Source: Micrococcus lacusdianchii
Lineage (GTDB): Bacteria; Actinomycetota; Actinomycetes; Actinomycetales; Micrococcaceae
Assembly (NCBI RefSeq): GCF_023155805.1
Contig: NZ_JAKNUW010000005.1
Span: forward strand, 111,222-175,221
Length of the DNA: 64,000 bases
Reading direction: 5' to 3'
In this document: piece after piece, positions 1-8,780 of the stretch
Layout: each line of letters starts with the position of its first letter
Numbering within the stretch: the stretch's first letter is position 1
Notes under the pieces: generated by a model
Told to the model about the DNA's origin: nothing
Database searches by the model: none
The model's input: only the letters and a program-made list of their open reading frames with translations
Translations under genes and position numbers: made by a program

Positions 1-1
1 A

Positions 2-640
2 GGAGCCGAGCTCGCGGGTCATCTCGTCGATCTGGTCCAGGATCACCTGCTGCACGGTCACGTCCAGCGCCGAGGTGGGCTCGTCCGCGATCAGCAGCTG
101 CGGGCGGCAGGCGAGGCCGATCGCGATCAGCACGCGCTGGCGCAGGCCGCCCGAGAGCTCGTGCGGGTACTGCCTCGCCCGGCGCTCCGCCTCCGGGATG
201 CCGGCGCGCTCCATCACCTCCACCACCTGGTCCTTCACGGTGGCCTTCGTGGCCAGGCCGTGCGTCAGGAGGGTCTCCCCGATCTGCTGTCCCACCCGGG
301 TGACGGGGTTGAGGTTGGACATGGGATCCTGCGGCACCAGGCCGATCCGCCGGCCGCGGATGTGGCGCATCTTCGCGTCCGGCAGGCCCACGAGCTCCTG
401 GCCGTCGAACCGGATGGAGCCGCCGGTCACCCGGCCGTTGCCGGGCAGCAGGCCGATCGCGGCCATCGCGGTGGTGGACTTGCCCGAGCCGGACTCGCCC
501 ACGATCGCCAGGGTCCCCCCGGCCGGCAGGCTCAGGGATGCCCCTTCGACGGCTGTCACGGTGCCCTGCTGCGTGGCGAACTCCACGTCCAGGTCGCGGA
601 TCTCGAGCAGGGGGGCCGCGTCGTTGTGATGGGTGTCCAT
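2..640 (-). CDS. Peptide ABC transporter ATP-binding protein (partial, runs off left edge)
   Basis: Cytoplasmic ATPase of a di/oligopeptide importer (Dpp/Opp type); ATP hydrolysis drives the two permeases encoded just upstream. 213 codons are visible, starting at the ATG on the minus strand one base after the stop of the preceding permease gene. Walker A (GESGSGKST) lies near residues 48-56, the Q-loop sequence GLVPQDP follows, the ABC signature LSGGLRQRV is near residue 162 and Walker B with D-loop (ADEPTSALD) near residue 186. The C-terminal peptide-transporter domain, or a second fused ATPase half as in some actinobacterial DppDF fusions, would lie outside the window. Family is certain; the substrate is inferred from the neighbouring binding protein. 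Confidence 0.95.
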   Translation of the reverse strand, partial: MDTHHNDAAPLLEIRDLDVEFATQQGTVTAVEGASLSLPAGGTLAIVGESGSGKSTTAMAAIGLLPGNGRVTGGSIRFDGQELVGLPDAKMRHIRGRRIGLVPQDPMSNLNPVTRVGQQIGETLLTHGLATKATVKDQVVEVMERAGIPEAERRARQYPHELSGGLRQRVLIAIGLACRPQLLIADEPTSALDVTVQQVILDQIDEMTRELGS

Positions 641-641
641 G

Positions 642-1625
642 TCAGCGCCTCCGGGACGTGGGGTCGAGGGCCTCGCGCAGGGACTCGCCGAGCAGTGTGA
701 AGCCCAGGGCGGTGATCGCGATGCACAGGCCTGGCAGGAACGCGAGCCACGGGTTGATGCCGAGCTCCGCCTGCGCGTAGGTCAGCATGCGGCCCCACTC
801 GGCGGTCTCGGGGCGGCCGCCTCCGAGGCCCAGGAAGGACAGGGCGGCGGCGTCGATCACGGCGGTGGCCAGCGTGAGGGTGGCCTGCACGATCACGGGG
901 CCCATGGAGTTGGGCAGCACGTGGGACATGGTGATGGTCCGCCGGGACAGTCCCAGGGTCTGCGCCGCGAGCACGTAGTCCGAGCCGCGCTGGCTCAGCA
1001 TCGACGAGCGCAGCAGGCGCGCGAAGATCGGGATCTGCGCCACGCCGATCGCGATCATCACGGCGAACGGGGTCTGGCCCAGGATCGCGGCGATGGACAC
1101 GGCCAGCAGCAGGTGCGGCACGGACAGCAGGATGTCCACCACGCGCATGACGACGGCGTCCACCCACCCTCCGAACATGCCCGCCAGCAGGCCCAGGAGC
1201 ATGCCGCCGGCCAGGCCGAAGGCCGTGGAGACCACGCCGATCAGCAGGGACGCCTGCGCGCCCCAGATCAGCTTGGACAGCACGTCGCCGCCGAAGCGGT
1301 CCAGACCGAGGGGGAACCCGGCCAGTTCGCCGGGGCCCGGGACGTCCGTGGGGCGGATCTCGCGCATGCCCGGCGTCGCGGTGCCCGCATAGGGGGCCAG
1401 CACCGGGGCCAGGACGGCCACCAGCAGGAACAGGGCCACGATCGCCGCGCCGACGATGGCCGCGGGGTTGCGGCGCAGGCGCTGGAAGGCCGCGCCCCAC
1501 ACGGAGGTGCCGCGCGCGTCCGCGCCGGGCTCCGTGGTGGCCTGGGTGCCGCCCGGGGCGACGGCCTCGTCCACGGTCTCCTCGGCGGGACCGCCGCCCG
1601 GGGAGGGGGGAATGACCATGCTCAT
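642..1625 (-). CDS. Peptide ABC transporter permease, DppC/OppC type
   Basis: Inner-membrane subunit of the peptide importer, 327 aa. A hydrophilic Pro/Gly/Glu-rich N-terminus of about 50 residues precedes the first membrane helix (AAIVGAAIVALFLLVAVLAP). The ABC permease (BPD_transp_1) region includes GSDYVLAAQTLGLSRRTI, the EAA-type coupling loop that contacts the ATPase. The start ATG at 1625 overlaps the stop of the other permease gene by four bases (ATGA), implying translational coupling. Second permease of a standard SBP-permease-permease-ATPase operon. Confidence 0.95.
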   Translation of the reverse strand: MSMVIPPSPGGGPAEETVDEAVAPGGTQATTEPGADARGTSVWGAAFQRLRRNPAAIVGAAIVALFLLVAVLAPVLAPYAGTATPGMREIRPTDVPGPGELAGFPLGLDRFGGDVLSKLIWGAQASLLIGVVSTAFGLAGGMLLGLLAGMFGGWVDAVVMRVVDILLSVPHLLLAVSIAAILGQTPFAVMIAIGVAQIPIFARLLRSSMLSQRGSDYVLAAQTLGLSRRTITMSHVLPNSMGPVIVQATLTLATAVIDAAALSFLGLGGGRPETAEWGRMLTYAQAELGINPWLAFLPGLCIAITALGFTLLGESLREALDPTSRRR

Positions 1626-2626
1626 GAGACACGCACCCTGGGGTCGATGAGGCCGTAGGAGATGTCCACGACCAGGTTGATCAGCGAGTAGAGGAGGGCG
1701 ATGAAGATGATGAAGCCCTGCAGCACCGGGAAGTCCAGCTGGAAGATCGCCTGGCTCAGGAATCGCCCGATCCCGTTGAACGCGAACACCGTCTCGGTGA
1801 GCACCGCACCGGAGATCAGCAGGCCCAGCTGCAGGCCCAGCGTGGTGGTCACCGGCAGCATCGCGTTGCGCAGGATGAACCGGTTGCGGATCAGGCCCGG
1901 GGCCAGGCCCTTGGCGCGCGCGGTGCGCACGAAGTCCGCGTTCTGCACGTCCAGCACGGAGGCGCGGGTGATGCGCGCGATGATCGCCAGCGGGATGGTG
2001 CCCAGCGCGATGCCCGGCAGCACCAGGTGCAGGATCGCGTCCCACGCGGCGTCGTACTCGCCCGTGATCAGTCCGTCCCACACGTAGAAGTCGGTGTAGT
2101 GGGTGGCGTCGATGCGCGGATCCTGGCGGCCGTCCGTGGGCAGCCAGCCCAGCTTCACGGCGAACAACCACTTGAGCAGGAACGCCAGGAAGAACACCGG
2201 CACCACCACGCCCAGCAGGGACAGCACGACGGCGACGTCGTCCTGCCAGCGGCCCACGTGACGCGCCGCCCAGTAGCCCAGCGGGATGCCGATGGCCACC
2301 GCGAACACGATCGCGAACACGGACAGCTCCACGGTGGCCGGGAACCGCTGGGCGAACTCCTCCACCACGGGACGGTTGGTGACGATCGAGGTGCCGAAGT
2401 CGCCCTGCAGCAGCTTGCCCATGTAGGTGAAGTACTGCTCCACGAGCGGCTTGTCGAAGCCGTAGGCCGCGTTCACGCGGGCGACCGCCTCGGGCGTGGC
2501 GCGGTCGCCCAGGAGCGCGGTCGCGGGTCCGCCGGGCAGGCTGCGCACCCACGCGAACAGCAGGATGGACAGGCCGAACAGCGTCGGGATCAGCAGCAGC
2601 AGGCGCCGGCCGATGAGTCTGAGCAC
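1622..2626 (-). CDS. Peptide ABC transporter permease, DppB/OppB type
   Basis: Inner-membrane permease, 334 aa from the GTG at 2626. I chose this start because the sequence GGAGGAGA lies a few bases upstream; the in-frame start at 2653 would add nine unlikely residues ahead of VLRLIGRRLLLLIPTLFGLS, the usual DppB beginning. Six hydrophobic segments are visible, with the EAA loop around NADFVRTARAKGLAPGLI. The family-typical N-terminal hairpin containing DKPLVEQYFTYMGKLLQGDFG faces the binding protein. It lies downstream of the binding-protein gene beyond a strong hairpin at 2683-2718, so the downstream genes may be expressed at a lower level than the lipoprotein. Confidence 0.95.
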   Translation of the reverse strand: MLRLIGRRLLLLIPTLFGLSILLFAWVRSLPGGPATALLGDRATPEAVARVNAAYGFDKPLVEQYFTYMGKLLQGDFGTSIVTNRPVVEEFAQRFPATVELSVFAIVFAVAIGIPLGYWAARHVGRWQDDVAVVLSLLGVVVPVFFLAFLLKWLFAVKLGWLPTDGRQDPRIDATHYTDFYVWDGLITGEYDAAWDAILHLVLPGIALGTIPLAIIARITRASVLDVQNADFVRTARAKGLAPGLIRNRFILRNAMLPVTTTLGLQLGLLISGAVLTETVFAFNGIGRFLSQAIFQLDFPVLQGFIIFIALLYSLINLVVDISYGLIDPRVRVS

Positions 2627-2682
2627 AGGGGTCTCCTCCGGGCCGGGGCGCATGCCCGGCCGCTCGGTGGGGGGCGGTCACG

Positions 2683-2718
2683 GCGACGACGACGCCGGGG
2701 CTCCGGCGTCGTCGTCGC
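2683..2718 (-). terminator. Perfect 16-bp hairpin between the binding-protein and permease genes
   Basis: Arms 2683-2698 and 2703-2718 pair perfectly around a four-base loop; the outer stem is made of repeated GAC/GTC triplets. There is no T-tract, as is usual in this GC-rich genome. The position just after the binding-protein stop suggests partial termination or mRNA stabilisation, giving excess binding protein over permease (inference). Confidence 0.7.
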
Positions 2719-2768
2719 GCGGGGAGGTCAGGGCCGCGGCGGGGGACGACGCCCCCGCCGCGGGCGGC

Positions 2769-4448
2769 TCACTCCGTGAGGTCGATCTCCGTGAAGACCT
2801 CGTCGTTGACCGGGCTGGCCGGGTAGGAGGCCACACGCTTGTCGAACGCCAGCGACGGCGCCGGGTGGGCGAGCGGGATGGCCGGCACGAAGTCGGAGAT
2901 CTCCTTGTTGATCTCCTGGTACTTCGGCGTCTGCTCCTCCAGGGTCGGGATGCCGCGGGCCTCCTCCAGCGCGGAGAACAGCTCCGGGTTGTCGAAGCCG
3001 AACTCCGGCTTCTCCTGGCCGAAGAACACGCCCACGAAGTTGTCCGTGTCGTTGTAGTCGCCGGTCCAGCCGAGCAGGTGGAGGCCGTGGTCCGCGGTGC
3101 CCTGGATCTGGTTCAGGTAGTCCGGGCTCCACTTGGCGGGCTTCGCGTTGACCTTGATGCCCACCTGGGCCAGCTGGTTGGAGAGGTTGGAGAACGCCTG
3201 CTCCGGGGTCGGCATGTACGGCCGGGAGACGCCCGTGGGGTAGTTGAAGTCGATCGTGAAGCCGTCCGGGTAGCCCGCCTCCGCGAGCAGCTGCTTGGCC
3301 TTCTCCGGGTCGTACTCGTAGGTGGTGACGTCCTCGGCGTAGCCGTTGACGGAGTCCGGGATGAACTGCGTGGCGGCCTTCGTGCCCTCCGGCAGCGTCT
3401 GGCTGATCAGGGCCTCCTTGTCGATCGCGTGGGCGATCGCCTGGCGGACCTTCACGTCCTTGAGCTCCTCCTGCTCCTGGTTCATGCCCAGGTAGAGGAT
3501 GGTGAACGGGTCCCGCTGGACGACGTTGAAGCCGGCGTCGGCCAGGGCCTTGGTGTCGGCGGGGGCCACGAGGTCGTAGCCGTCCACGTCGCCGGCCTCG
3601 AGGGCCTGGCGGCGGGCCACCGGGTCGTCGATGACGCGGAAGGTGATGTCCGTGACCTCGCCGCCCTCGCCCCAGTAGTCCTCGTTGGCGGTGAGCGTGA
3701 TGTCCTCGCCCACGTTCCAGGAGGAGAACGTGTAGGGGCCGGTGCCGGTCGGATGGGCACGGGCGTACTCGGACATCTCGGGGGACTCGGCGGTGCCGCC
3801 GATCTCGTCGGCCTTGTACTTCTCGAGCGCCTCGGGGGACTGCATCGCGAAGGCGGGCAGGGACAGGGAGGAGATGAACCCGGCGAACGGCTCGGCGAGG
3901 GTGACCTTCGCCTCGTGCTCCCCGGTGGCCTCGCAGGACTCGTAGACGGCGTCCTCCGGCTTGTCCGCGAAGCCGCGGAAGAGCTTGCCGTAGTAGTAGG
4001 AGACGGTCTCGGCCTGCTGGATGCCCTCGAAGTTGTACCAGCGGTCGAAGTTCGCGCACACGGCCTCGGCGTTGAACGGTGTGCCGTCGTGGAACGTCAC
4101 GTCCTTCTTCAGCTGGAAGGTGTGCTCCAGGCCGTCATCGGAGGACTCCCAGGACTCGGCGAGCAGCGGGGCCGGGTCGGCCGTGCCCGGCTTCGTGCCC
4201 ACGAGGCCCTCGAAGATCTGGCGGGAGACGCGGAAGGACTCGCCGTCCGAGGCGAAGGCGGGATCCAGGGTCTTGGGGTCCGAGGACGCCGCGAAGATGA
4301 AGTTGCCGTCCACGGCGGCGGTGTCGCCGCCGGAGGCGGAGCCCCCGGCGTCGTCGCGCTGACTCTCGGCGCAGCCGGTGATGAGCAGGGCGCCTGCGGC
4401 GGTGAGGGCGGCCGCAGACAGGACGCGGCGGCGGAACGGGGTGGCCAT
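2769..4448 (-). CDS. Peptide ABC transporter substrate-binding lipoprotein
   Basis: Extracytoplasmic solute-binding protein family 5 (DppA/OppA), 559 aa. The ATG at 4448 is preceded by a GGAGGAC ribosome site; an upstream in-frame start at 4508 is less likely. The N-terminus MATPFRRRVLSAAAL leads to a lipobox LITGC, so the mature protein is lipid-anchored. The ligand-binding fold shows family landmarks such as KKDVTFHDGTPFNAEAV and VRQAIAHAIDKEAL. First gene of the importer operon. Confidence 0.96.
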   Translation of the reverse strand: MATPFRRRVLSAAALTAAGALLITGCAESQRDDAGGSASGGDTAAVDGNFIFAASSDPKTLDPAFASDGESFRVSRQIFEGLVGTKPGTADPAPLLAESWESSDDGLEHTFQLKKDVTFHDGTPFNAEAVCANFDRWYNFEGIQQAETVSYYYGKLFRGFADKPEDAVYESCEATGEHEAKVTLAEPFAGFISSLSLPAFAMQSPEALEKYKADEIGGTAESPEMSEYARAHPTGTGPYTFSSWNVGEDITLTANEDYWGEGGEVTDITFRVIDDPVARRQALEAGDVDGYDLVAPADTKALADAGFNVVQRDPFTILYLGMNQEQEELKDVKVRQAIAHAIDKEALISQTLPEGTKAATQFIPDSVNGYAEDVTTYEYDPEKAKQLLAEAGYPDGFTIDFNYPTGVSRPYMPTPEQAFSNLSNQLAQVGIKVNAKPAKWSPDYLNQIQGTADHGLHLLGWTGDYNDTDNFVGVFFGQEKPEFGFDNPELFSALEEARGIPTLEEQTPKYQEINKEISDFVPAIPLAHPAPSLAFDKRVASYPASPVNDEVFTEIDLTE

Positions 4449-4525
4449 GACGGTCCTCCGGTCTCGAGGGTGCGAGGTGCGCTCCGCGTCGGCGGTGACA
4501 CGGACCACGGGATGGGATGCGTGTG

Positions 4526-4531
4526 ACTATA
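4526..4531 (-). promoter_or_regulatory. Possible -10 element (TATAGT) of the peptide importer operon
   Basis: On the minus strand TATAGT lies about 77 bases upstream of the binding-protein start. No convincing -35 hexamer is seen, so this is only a candidate. A perfect GGAGATCTCC palindrome at about 4551-4560 lies just upstream and could be an operator. Confidence 0.3.
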
Positions 4532-4632
4532 GCCACGCCAGCACACCTCCGGGAGATCTCCTCGTCATACCCGCGTCGCCCGCGGGCGATCCCCGGAGCC
4601 CGGCCTCGGCCTCTGCCCCCGGCAGGGCCCTC

Positions 4633-4687
4633 AGCGCTCCGGCGACATTCCAGCGGCACGGGACCACTGTGATGTCGCCGGGGCGCT
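4633..4687. repeat. Intergenic palindrome, copy A of the GGCGACATT element
   Basis: Inverted repeat with inner arms 4639-4653 and 4667-4681 (13 of 15 pairs) and outer pairing AGCGC/GCGCT (4633-4637 with 4683-4687). It shares the core GGCGACATTYCAG with the palindrome at 43682-43724. It sits between the peptide importer promoter region and the 3' end of the glycerophosphodiesterase gene. It resembles a REP/PU-type dispersed element rather than a simple terminator, although it could also terminate transcription of the diesterase gene. Confidence 0.55.
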
Positions 4688-4728
4688 GGCGAAGCGAGAA
4701 GCACACCGGACAGACGCGCGGGCCCGGC

Positions 4729-5652
4729 TCAGCGGGCGGCCGAGGGTGCGGACGCGGACGACGACGTCGCGACCTCCGTCACCCAGCGCGCCACGTCTGC
4801 CGGGCGGTCCGTGGTGAGCTCCTGGACGCCCTGGGCGAGCAGGAACTCCACGTCCTCGCGCTCGTTCACGGTCCACACCCGCAGCCGGCGGCCGGCCGCG
4901 AGCCAGGCCTTCACGTCCGCGAGGTGCCGGCGCACGTATGCCACGGACGGACCGGCCAGTCCGGCGCGGCCCTGCCACACGAGTGCCTCGGCGTCGGCGA
5001 GGGAGCGCCCCACCACCGCCCGCACGGCGGCGTGGGACACCGGCCCGCGGGCCAGTCGGGAGGGCACCCGCTCCGGGAGGAGATCGATCAGCGGGCACAG
5101 CGCGTCGGGCCCGGTCAGGGGGGCCACGTACGCCAGGGCGCCGGGGTCGAAGCTCATGAGGGACACGGTCACCTCCCCCATGAGACCGGTCTCGGGGTCC
5201 CAGCCGGCCGCCACGAGCTCCCGCAGCACCCTCTCCTCGAGCTCCCGACCGAACGGGGAGGGGTGCTTGAGCTCCACCGCGAGGCGCAGCGGCCGGCCGG
5301 CCGAGCTCGCCAGCTCGAGGGCCTCGCGCAGGGTCAGCAGCTGCTCGCCCGGTCCGCCGTAGGCGGCGGGCAGACGGGTCCGTCCGCCGCCGGCGTCGGC
5401 CATGCCCGCGTGCCAGGACACGACGTCCAGGCCCCGCAGCTCGGCCAGGGTCCGGTCCGCGAGCGCCCCGCGGCCGTCCGAGGTGCGGTCGAGGGTGGCG
5501 TCGTGCCACAGGACGACCTCGCGGTCGCGCGTGAGCTGGACGTCGCATTCGAGGCCGTCCGCGCCGACGGCGATCGCGTGGCACAGGGCGGCGCGAGTGT
5601 GTTCCGGGAAGGCGGCGGACGCGCCGCGGTGGGCGATCACGAGGGGCAGCAC
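4729..5652 (-). CDS. Glycerophosphodiester phosphodiesterase (cytoplasmic)
   Basis: Hydrolyses glycerophosphodiesters to glycerol-3-phosphate and an alcohol; 307 aa, TIM-barrel GDPD family, no signal peptide. The catalytic set is visible: HRGASAAFPEHT at the N-terminus, then GLECDVQLTRD with the metal-binding Glu and Asp, VVLWHD, and LAVELKHPSPFG. I chose the GTG at 5652 because a TACCGT -10 element lies seven bases upstream, the leaderless pattern of this window, and because it gives the classic MLPLVIAHRG beginning; a GTG at 5661 is the alternative. Divergent from the DUF445 gene. Confidence 0.9.
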   Translation of the reverse strand: MLPLVIAHRGASAAFPEHTRAALCHAIAVGADGLECDVQLTRDREVVLWHDATLDRTSDGRGALADRTLAELRGLDVVSWHAGMADAGGGRTRLPAAYGGPGEQLLTLREALELASSAGRPLRLAVELKHPSPFGRELEERVLRELVAAGWDPETGLMGEVTVSLMSFDPGALAYVAPLTGPDALCPLIDLLPERVPSRLARGPVSHAAVRAVVGRSLADAEALVWQGRAGLAGPSVAYVRRHLADVKAWLAAGRRLRVWTVNEREDVEFLLAQGVQELTTDRPADVARWVTEVATSSSASAPSAAR

Positions 5653-5659
5653 GGCGCCC

Positions 5660-5665
5660 ACGGTA
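5660..5665 (-). promoter_or_regulatory. Leaderless -10 element TACCGT of the glycerophosphodiesterase gene
   Basis: TACCGT on the minus strand is followed by seven bases and then the GTG start at 5652. No ribosome site is present. Confidence 0.55.
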
Positions 5666-5727
5666 GGGAGCCCGCCTGTCCCGCCCGCCACGCCCGCCCC
5701 ACGGGCGGGTGAACCGCGGGCGACGAC

Positions 5728-5733
5728 TACGCT
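5728..5733 (+). promoter_or_regulatory. Leaderless -10 element TACGCT of the DUF445 gene
   Basis: TACGCT is followed by six bases and the ATG at 5740, with no Shine-Dalgarno sequence. This predicts a transcript starting at or next to the start codon. Confidence 0.6.
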
Positions 5734-5739
5734 CGTCCC

Positions 5740-7026
5740 ATGGCATCGACCCCCGTCACCGGCGTGGACGCGTCCTTCCCGCTGAGCGCGTCCTCGATCG
5801 AGCGTGCGGCGGCGCTGCGCCGCATGAAGACGCTGGCCACCGGCCTGCTGGTGGCGCTGGCCGTGGTGTTCGCCGTCGCGTTCCCGCTGCAGGACGTGCA
5901 CCCGTTCTGGGGCTATGTGCGCGCCGCCGCGGAGGGCGGCATGGTGGGCGCGCTGGCGGACTGGTTCGCGGTCACGGCGCTGTTCCGTCATCCCGCGGGC
6001 CTGCCTGTGCCCCACACCGCGCTGATCCCCAAGAAGAAGGACCAGCTGGGCTCCGCGCTCACGGAGTTCGTCCAGGAGAACTTCCTGGACTCGGACGTGG
6101 CACGGGAGAAGGTCGAGGGCCTCGAGGTGGCGCACGCCGCCGGCGGCTGGCTGCGGCAGCGCCCGCACGCGGCCCGCGTGGCGGGGGAGATCGCGACGGC
6201 GGCGCGTGCGGCCGTCTCCGCGGCCGACGAGGCGGCCGTGCAGGACCTGCTCCAGCAGCTGATGCAGACCCACATGGTGGAGCCGGACTGGTCCCCCACG
6301 CTCGCGGGCGTGCTGGACAGCGTGCTGGAGGGCCGCCACCACGAGAAGGTCGTGGACCTGGTGGTCAACCACACCGGGGACTGGGTGGCCTCGCATCCGG
6401 AGATGTTCGTGGAGACGGTCCGCCGCCGCTCCCCCGAGTGGAGCCCCGACCTCGTGGACCGCCTGCTGGCTGAGCGCCTGCACGCCGAGACCCTCAAGTA
6501 CCTCGCGGGCATCCGCCGGGACCCGGAGCACGAGGCCCGCCGCTCCGTGGACGACTGGCTCTCCCGGCTGTCCGTCAACATGCGGCAGGATCCGGAGACC
6601 CGCGCCTCGGTGGAGCGGTTCAAGACGAGCCTGTTCGCCGACGAGAACCTCCGCGCGTGGGCCGGGCGCGCGTGGGCCGCGCTGCGCGACTCCCTGCTGG
6701 ACGCCCTCGAGGACCCCGCCTCGGACCTGCACCGCGCCCTCGTGGACGCCCTCGTGGACCTCGGGGTCCGCCTGCAGGAGGACCCTGCGCTGCGCACCAC
6801 GGTGGACGCCCGCGCCCGCCGCGTGGCCGCCTACGCGCTGAGCTCGTACGGCCCGGCGCTCACCGGTGTGATCGAGGAGACCGTGGCCCGCTGGGACGGC
6901 GAGCAGACCGCCCGCACCCTCGAGCTGCTCGTGGGCCGGGACCTGCAGTTCATCCGGATCAACGGCTCGGTGGTCGGCGCCCTGGCCGGCCTGGCCATCC
7001 ACGCCCTCGCCACGCTGGTCTTCTGA
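5740..7026 (+). CDS. DUF445 family membrane protein
   Basis: 428 aa protein of the DUF445 (YjiN-like) family, function unknown. One hydrophobic segment near residues 33-53 (TLATGLLVALAVVFAVAFPL) precedes the family signature GALADWFAVTALFRHPAGLP. A long, mostly helical, charged middle region follows, and the end is again hydrophobic (VVGALAGLAIHALATLVF), so both termini are probably membrane-bound. Monocistronic; ends at a strong bidirectional hairpin facing the EcsC-like gene. Confidence 0.88.
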   Translation: MASTPVTGVDASFPLSASSIERAAALRRMKTLATGLLVALAVVFAVAFPLQDVHPFWGYVRAAAEGGMVGALADWFAVTALFRHPAGLPVPHTALIPKKKDQLGSALTEFVQENFLDSDVAREKVEGLEVAHAAGGWLRQRPHAARVAGEIATAARAAVSAADEAAVQDLLQQLMQTHMVEPDWSPTLAGVLDSVLEGRHHEKVVDLVVNHTGDWVASHPEMFVETVRRRSPEWSPDLVDRLLAERLHAETLKYLAGIRRDPEHEARRSVDDWLSRLSVNMRQDPETRASVERFKTSLFADENLRAWAGRAWAALRDSLLDALEDPASDLHRALVDALVDLGVRLQEDPALRTTVDARARRVAAYALSSYGPALTGVIEETVARWDGEQTARTLELLVGRDLQFIRINGSVVGALAGLAIHALATLVF

Positions 7027-7047
7027 GCCGCCCCACCCCCCGGCGCG

Positions 7048-7087
7048 ACGACGGCGACGCACCCTGCGGAGGGTGCGTCGCCGTCGT
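7048..7087. terminator. Perfect 18-bp bidirectional hairpin
   Basis: Arms 7048-7065 and 7070-7087 pair without mismatch around a GCGG loop. It lies between two convergent genes and belongs to the family of hairpins with ACGACG/CGTCGT outer stems seen repeatedly here. Confidence 0.85.
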
Positions 7088-7120
7088 GGTGGTGGCGGGG
7101 CCCTGCGGGCCCGGGCCGGA

Positions 7121-7993
7121 TCAGGCCTTCTTCTCGTCCTTCTTGCCGACCGGCAGGGCCTTGAGCAGGCCGGAGAGGAAGGTGCCGTCCTCTGCCTGGG
7201 CACCCTCGGCGACGTCCTTGCCCGCGGCGGCGGCCTGGACGATCTCGCCCGGGATGGCGGCCGGCAGGGGGCCGAAGAGCTCCGCGGCGTTCTCCATCAC
7301 GGCCTTGCCCATGGCGCGGTTGCCCACGCCGCCGATCACGGCGCCCACGCCGAACGGCACGGCGCGGCCCACGAAGCCGGCGCCCTGCCGCAGGAGCATC
7401 TTGCGCATGAACGTCCTCTTGAGGCGATCCACCACGAACGCGCTGATGCCGGTGCCGGAGGCGGTGCCCGCGAGCGCGTTGAGGCTGGACTGCGGGTCGT
7501 AGGGACGGCCGGCCTTGGCGGCGGCCTCGCGGAGCAGCTCCTTGGCGTCGTCGCCGAGCATGAGGGCCATGACGAGGGCCTGGGCGCGCTGCGGGTCCTG
7601 CGTGGTGATGCCGTGCAGCTCGGCGAGGGACTGCGCGTAGAGGGCGGTGGCCTCCATGAAGCCGGCGACCGCGGCACCGGACAGGCCGAGCACGGCCACG
7701 GTGCCGATGCCCGGGACGATCGCGGTGCCGCCCACGGCGGCACCGGCCCCCGTGACGGTGGTCAGGTACTGCTGCCCCAGCCGCTCGGCGAGACGCTCCG
7801 GGCTCTCCCCCGGGTGCTTCGCCGCCATGCGCTGGATGTTCTTCAGGACCAGGGGACGCTGGACCGCCAACACCGTGGAGAGGGCCTTCTCGAAGCCCTC
7901 CGTGGGCTCGCCGTTCTCATCGAGTGCCGACTTCAGCGCGAAGTCCTTCACCTTCCCGGACGCGTACCGGCCGATCATCGAGTTCTTTGCCAT
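7121..7993 (-). CDS. EcsC-like membrane-associated protein
   Basis: 290 aa. The central region is rich in Gly and Ala zippers (GAAVGGTAIVPGIGTVAVLGLSG) followed by an amphipathic segment ending YAQSLAELHG, which resembles the EcsC family; a second glycine-rich stretch lies near GFVGRAVPFGVGAVIGGVG. The C-terminus is lysine-rich. The ATG at 7993 was chosen over an in-frame upstream start because TAGCGT lies seven bases ahead, a leaderless arrangement. Function is not known; association with membranes is inferred from the glycine-zipper segments. The family assignment is moderate. Confidence 0.7.
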   Translation of the reverse strand: MAKNSMIGRYASGKVKDFALKSALDENGEPTEGFEKALSTVLAVQRPLVLKNIQRMAAKHPGESPERLAERLGQQYLTTVTGAGAAVGGTAIVPGIGTVAVLGLSGAAVAGFMEATALYAQSLAELHGITTQDPQRAQALVMALMLGDDAKELLREAAAKAGRPYDPQSSLNALAGTASGTGISAFVVDRLKRTFMRKMLLRQGAGFVGRAVPFGVGAVIGGVGNRAMGKAVMENAAELFGPLPAAIPGEIVQAAAAGKDVAEGAQAEDGTFLSGLLKALPVGKKDEKKA

Positions 7994-8000
7994 GGGGGAC

Positions 8001-8006
8001 ACGCTA
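8001..8006 (-). promoter_or_regulatory. Leaderless -10 element TAGCGT of the EcsC-like gene
   Basis: TAGCGT on the minus strand, then seven bases, then the ATG at 7993. No ribosome site. Confidence 0.55.
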
Positions 8007-8051
8007 GTCGTCCCCGACCCCCGCGGTCAGGCTCCGGAGGACCGGGGGGGA

Positions 8052-8765
8052 TCAGGCCGAGGCGAGGACGTGCTCCAGGAAGATCCGCACGTCCCGGGCC
8101 TCCTCGGGACTCGTGGCGTGCAGCATGCCCGGGTACGTCCGGGCGGTGAGCCGCGTGTGCTCCTGGGCCCACGCCTGGGTGTGCGCCACCGCGTCCTGGT
8201 GGATGACCAGGTCCTGCACGTCCCGTCCCCAGAAGAACGGGCGCGGGCCGGGCCCCTCGGCCGGGGAGTCCAGGACCGCGAGCAGCTCGTTGTCCACGGC
8301 GAACCCGCTGAGCCCCACGCCGCAGGTGAACGCCTCGGGGCGCAGGCGGATGGCCGTCGTCGCCATGGCCATGCCCTGGGAGAAGCCGAGCACGGACACG
8401 GAGCGGAACCCGGCCCGCTCCACCTCCTCGGAGGAGAGCGCATCGTACACGCGATGGGCGGCGGCGAGCACCTGCGCGAAGTCCGACTGCAGCAGCAGGT
8501 CCAGCAGGAACCAGCCGTGGGCGCCCGGGTCGCCGGGGCCCTCGGCGGCGTCGGCGTCGATCTCGAACCCGCCCCGCAGCGCCAGGCCGGTGCAGCGCTC
8601 CGGCAGCATGGGGAAGAAGGTGCGGGCGGCGCGGACCTCGTTGGAGCCGTAGCCGTGGAGGACCAGGACGAGGTCCGTCCCGGCGCGCTCGGAGGCGGGA
8701 CGCGACCACACGGCGTGGCCGCCCGAGCTGAGCACGGCGCTGCCTGGCGCGGATCCGGTGGGCAT
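8052..8765 (-). CDS. Alpha/beta-hydrolase, phospholipase/carboxylesterase family
   Basis: Predicted cytoplasmic serine esterase, 237 aa. LVLVLHGYGSNEV is the oxyanion-hole strand, LGFSQGMAMA is the nucleophile elbow with catalytic Ser, and YPGMLHATSPEE near the C-terminus supplies the catalytic His. Length fits the family (about 210-240 aa). TAGGAT lies six bases before the ATG, so the mRNA is probably leaderless. Substrate cannot be deduced. Confidence 0.88.
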   Translation of the reverse strand: MPTGSAPGSAVLSSGGHAVWSRPASERAGTDLVLVLHGYGSNEVRAARTFFPMLPERCTGLALRGGFEIDADAAEGPGDPGAHGWFLLDLLLQSDFAQVLAAAHRVYDALSSEEVERAGFRSVSVLGFSQGMAMATTAIRLRPEAFTCGVGLSGFAVDNELLAVLDSPAEGPGPRPFFWGRDVQDLVIHQDAVAHTQAWAQEHTRLTARTYPGMLHATSPEEARDVRIFLEHVLASA

Positions 8766-8771
8766 GCTTCC

Positions 8772-8777
8772 ATCCTA
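8772..8777 (-). promoter_or_regulatory. Leaderless -10 element TAGGAT of the esterase gene
   Basis: TAGGAT, then six bases, then the ATG at 8765. The same stretch (ATCCTAGGT) would also serve the divergent decayed gene on the plus strand. Confidence 0.55.
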
Positions 8778-8780
8778 GGT

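Noticed and set aside
642..2681. Single 679-aa fusion permease
   Set aside because: The first half is an out-of-frame shadow of the DppB-type gene; the real second permease starts at the overlapping ATG at 1625.
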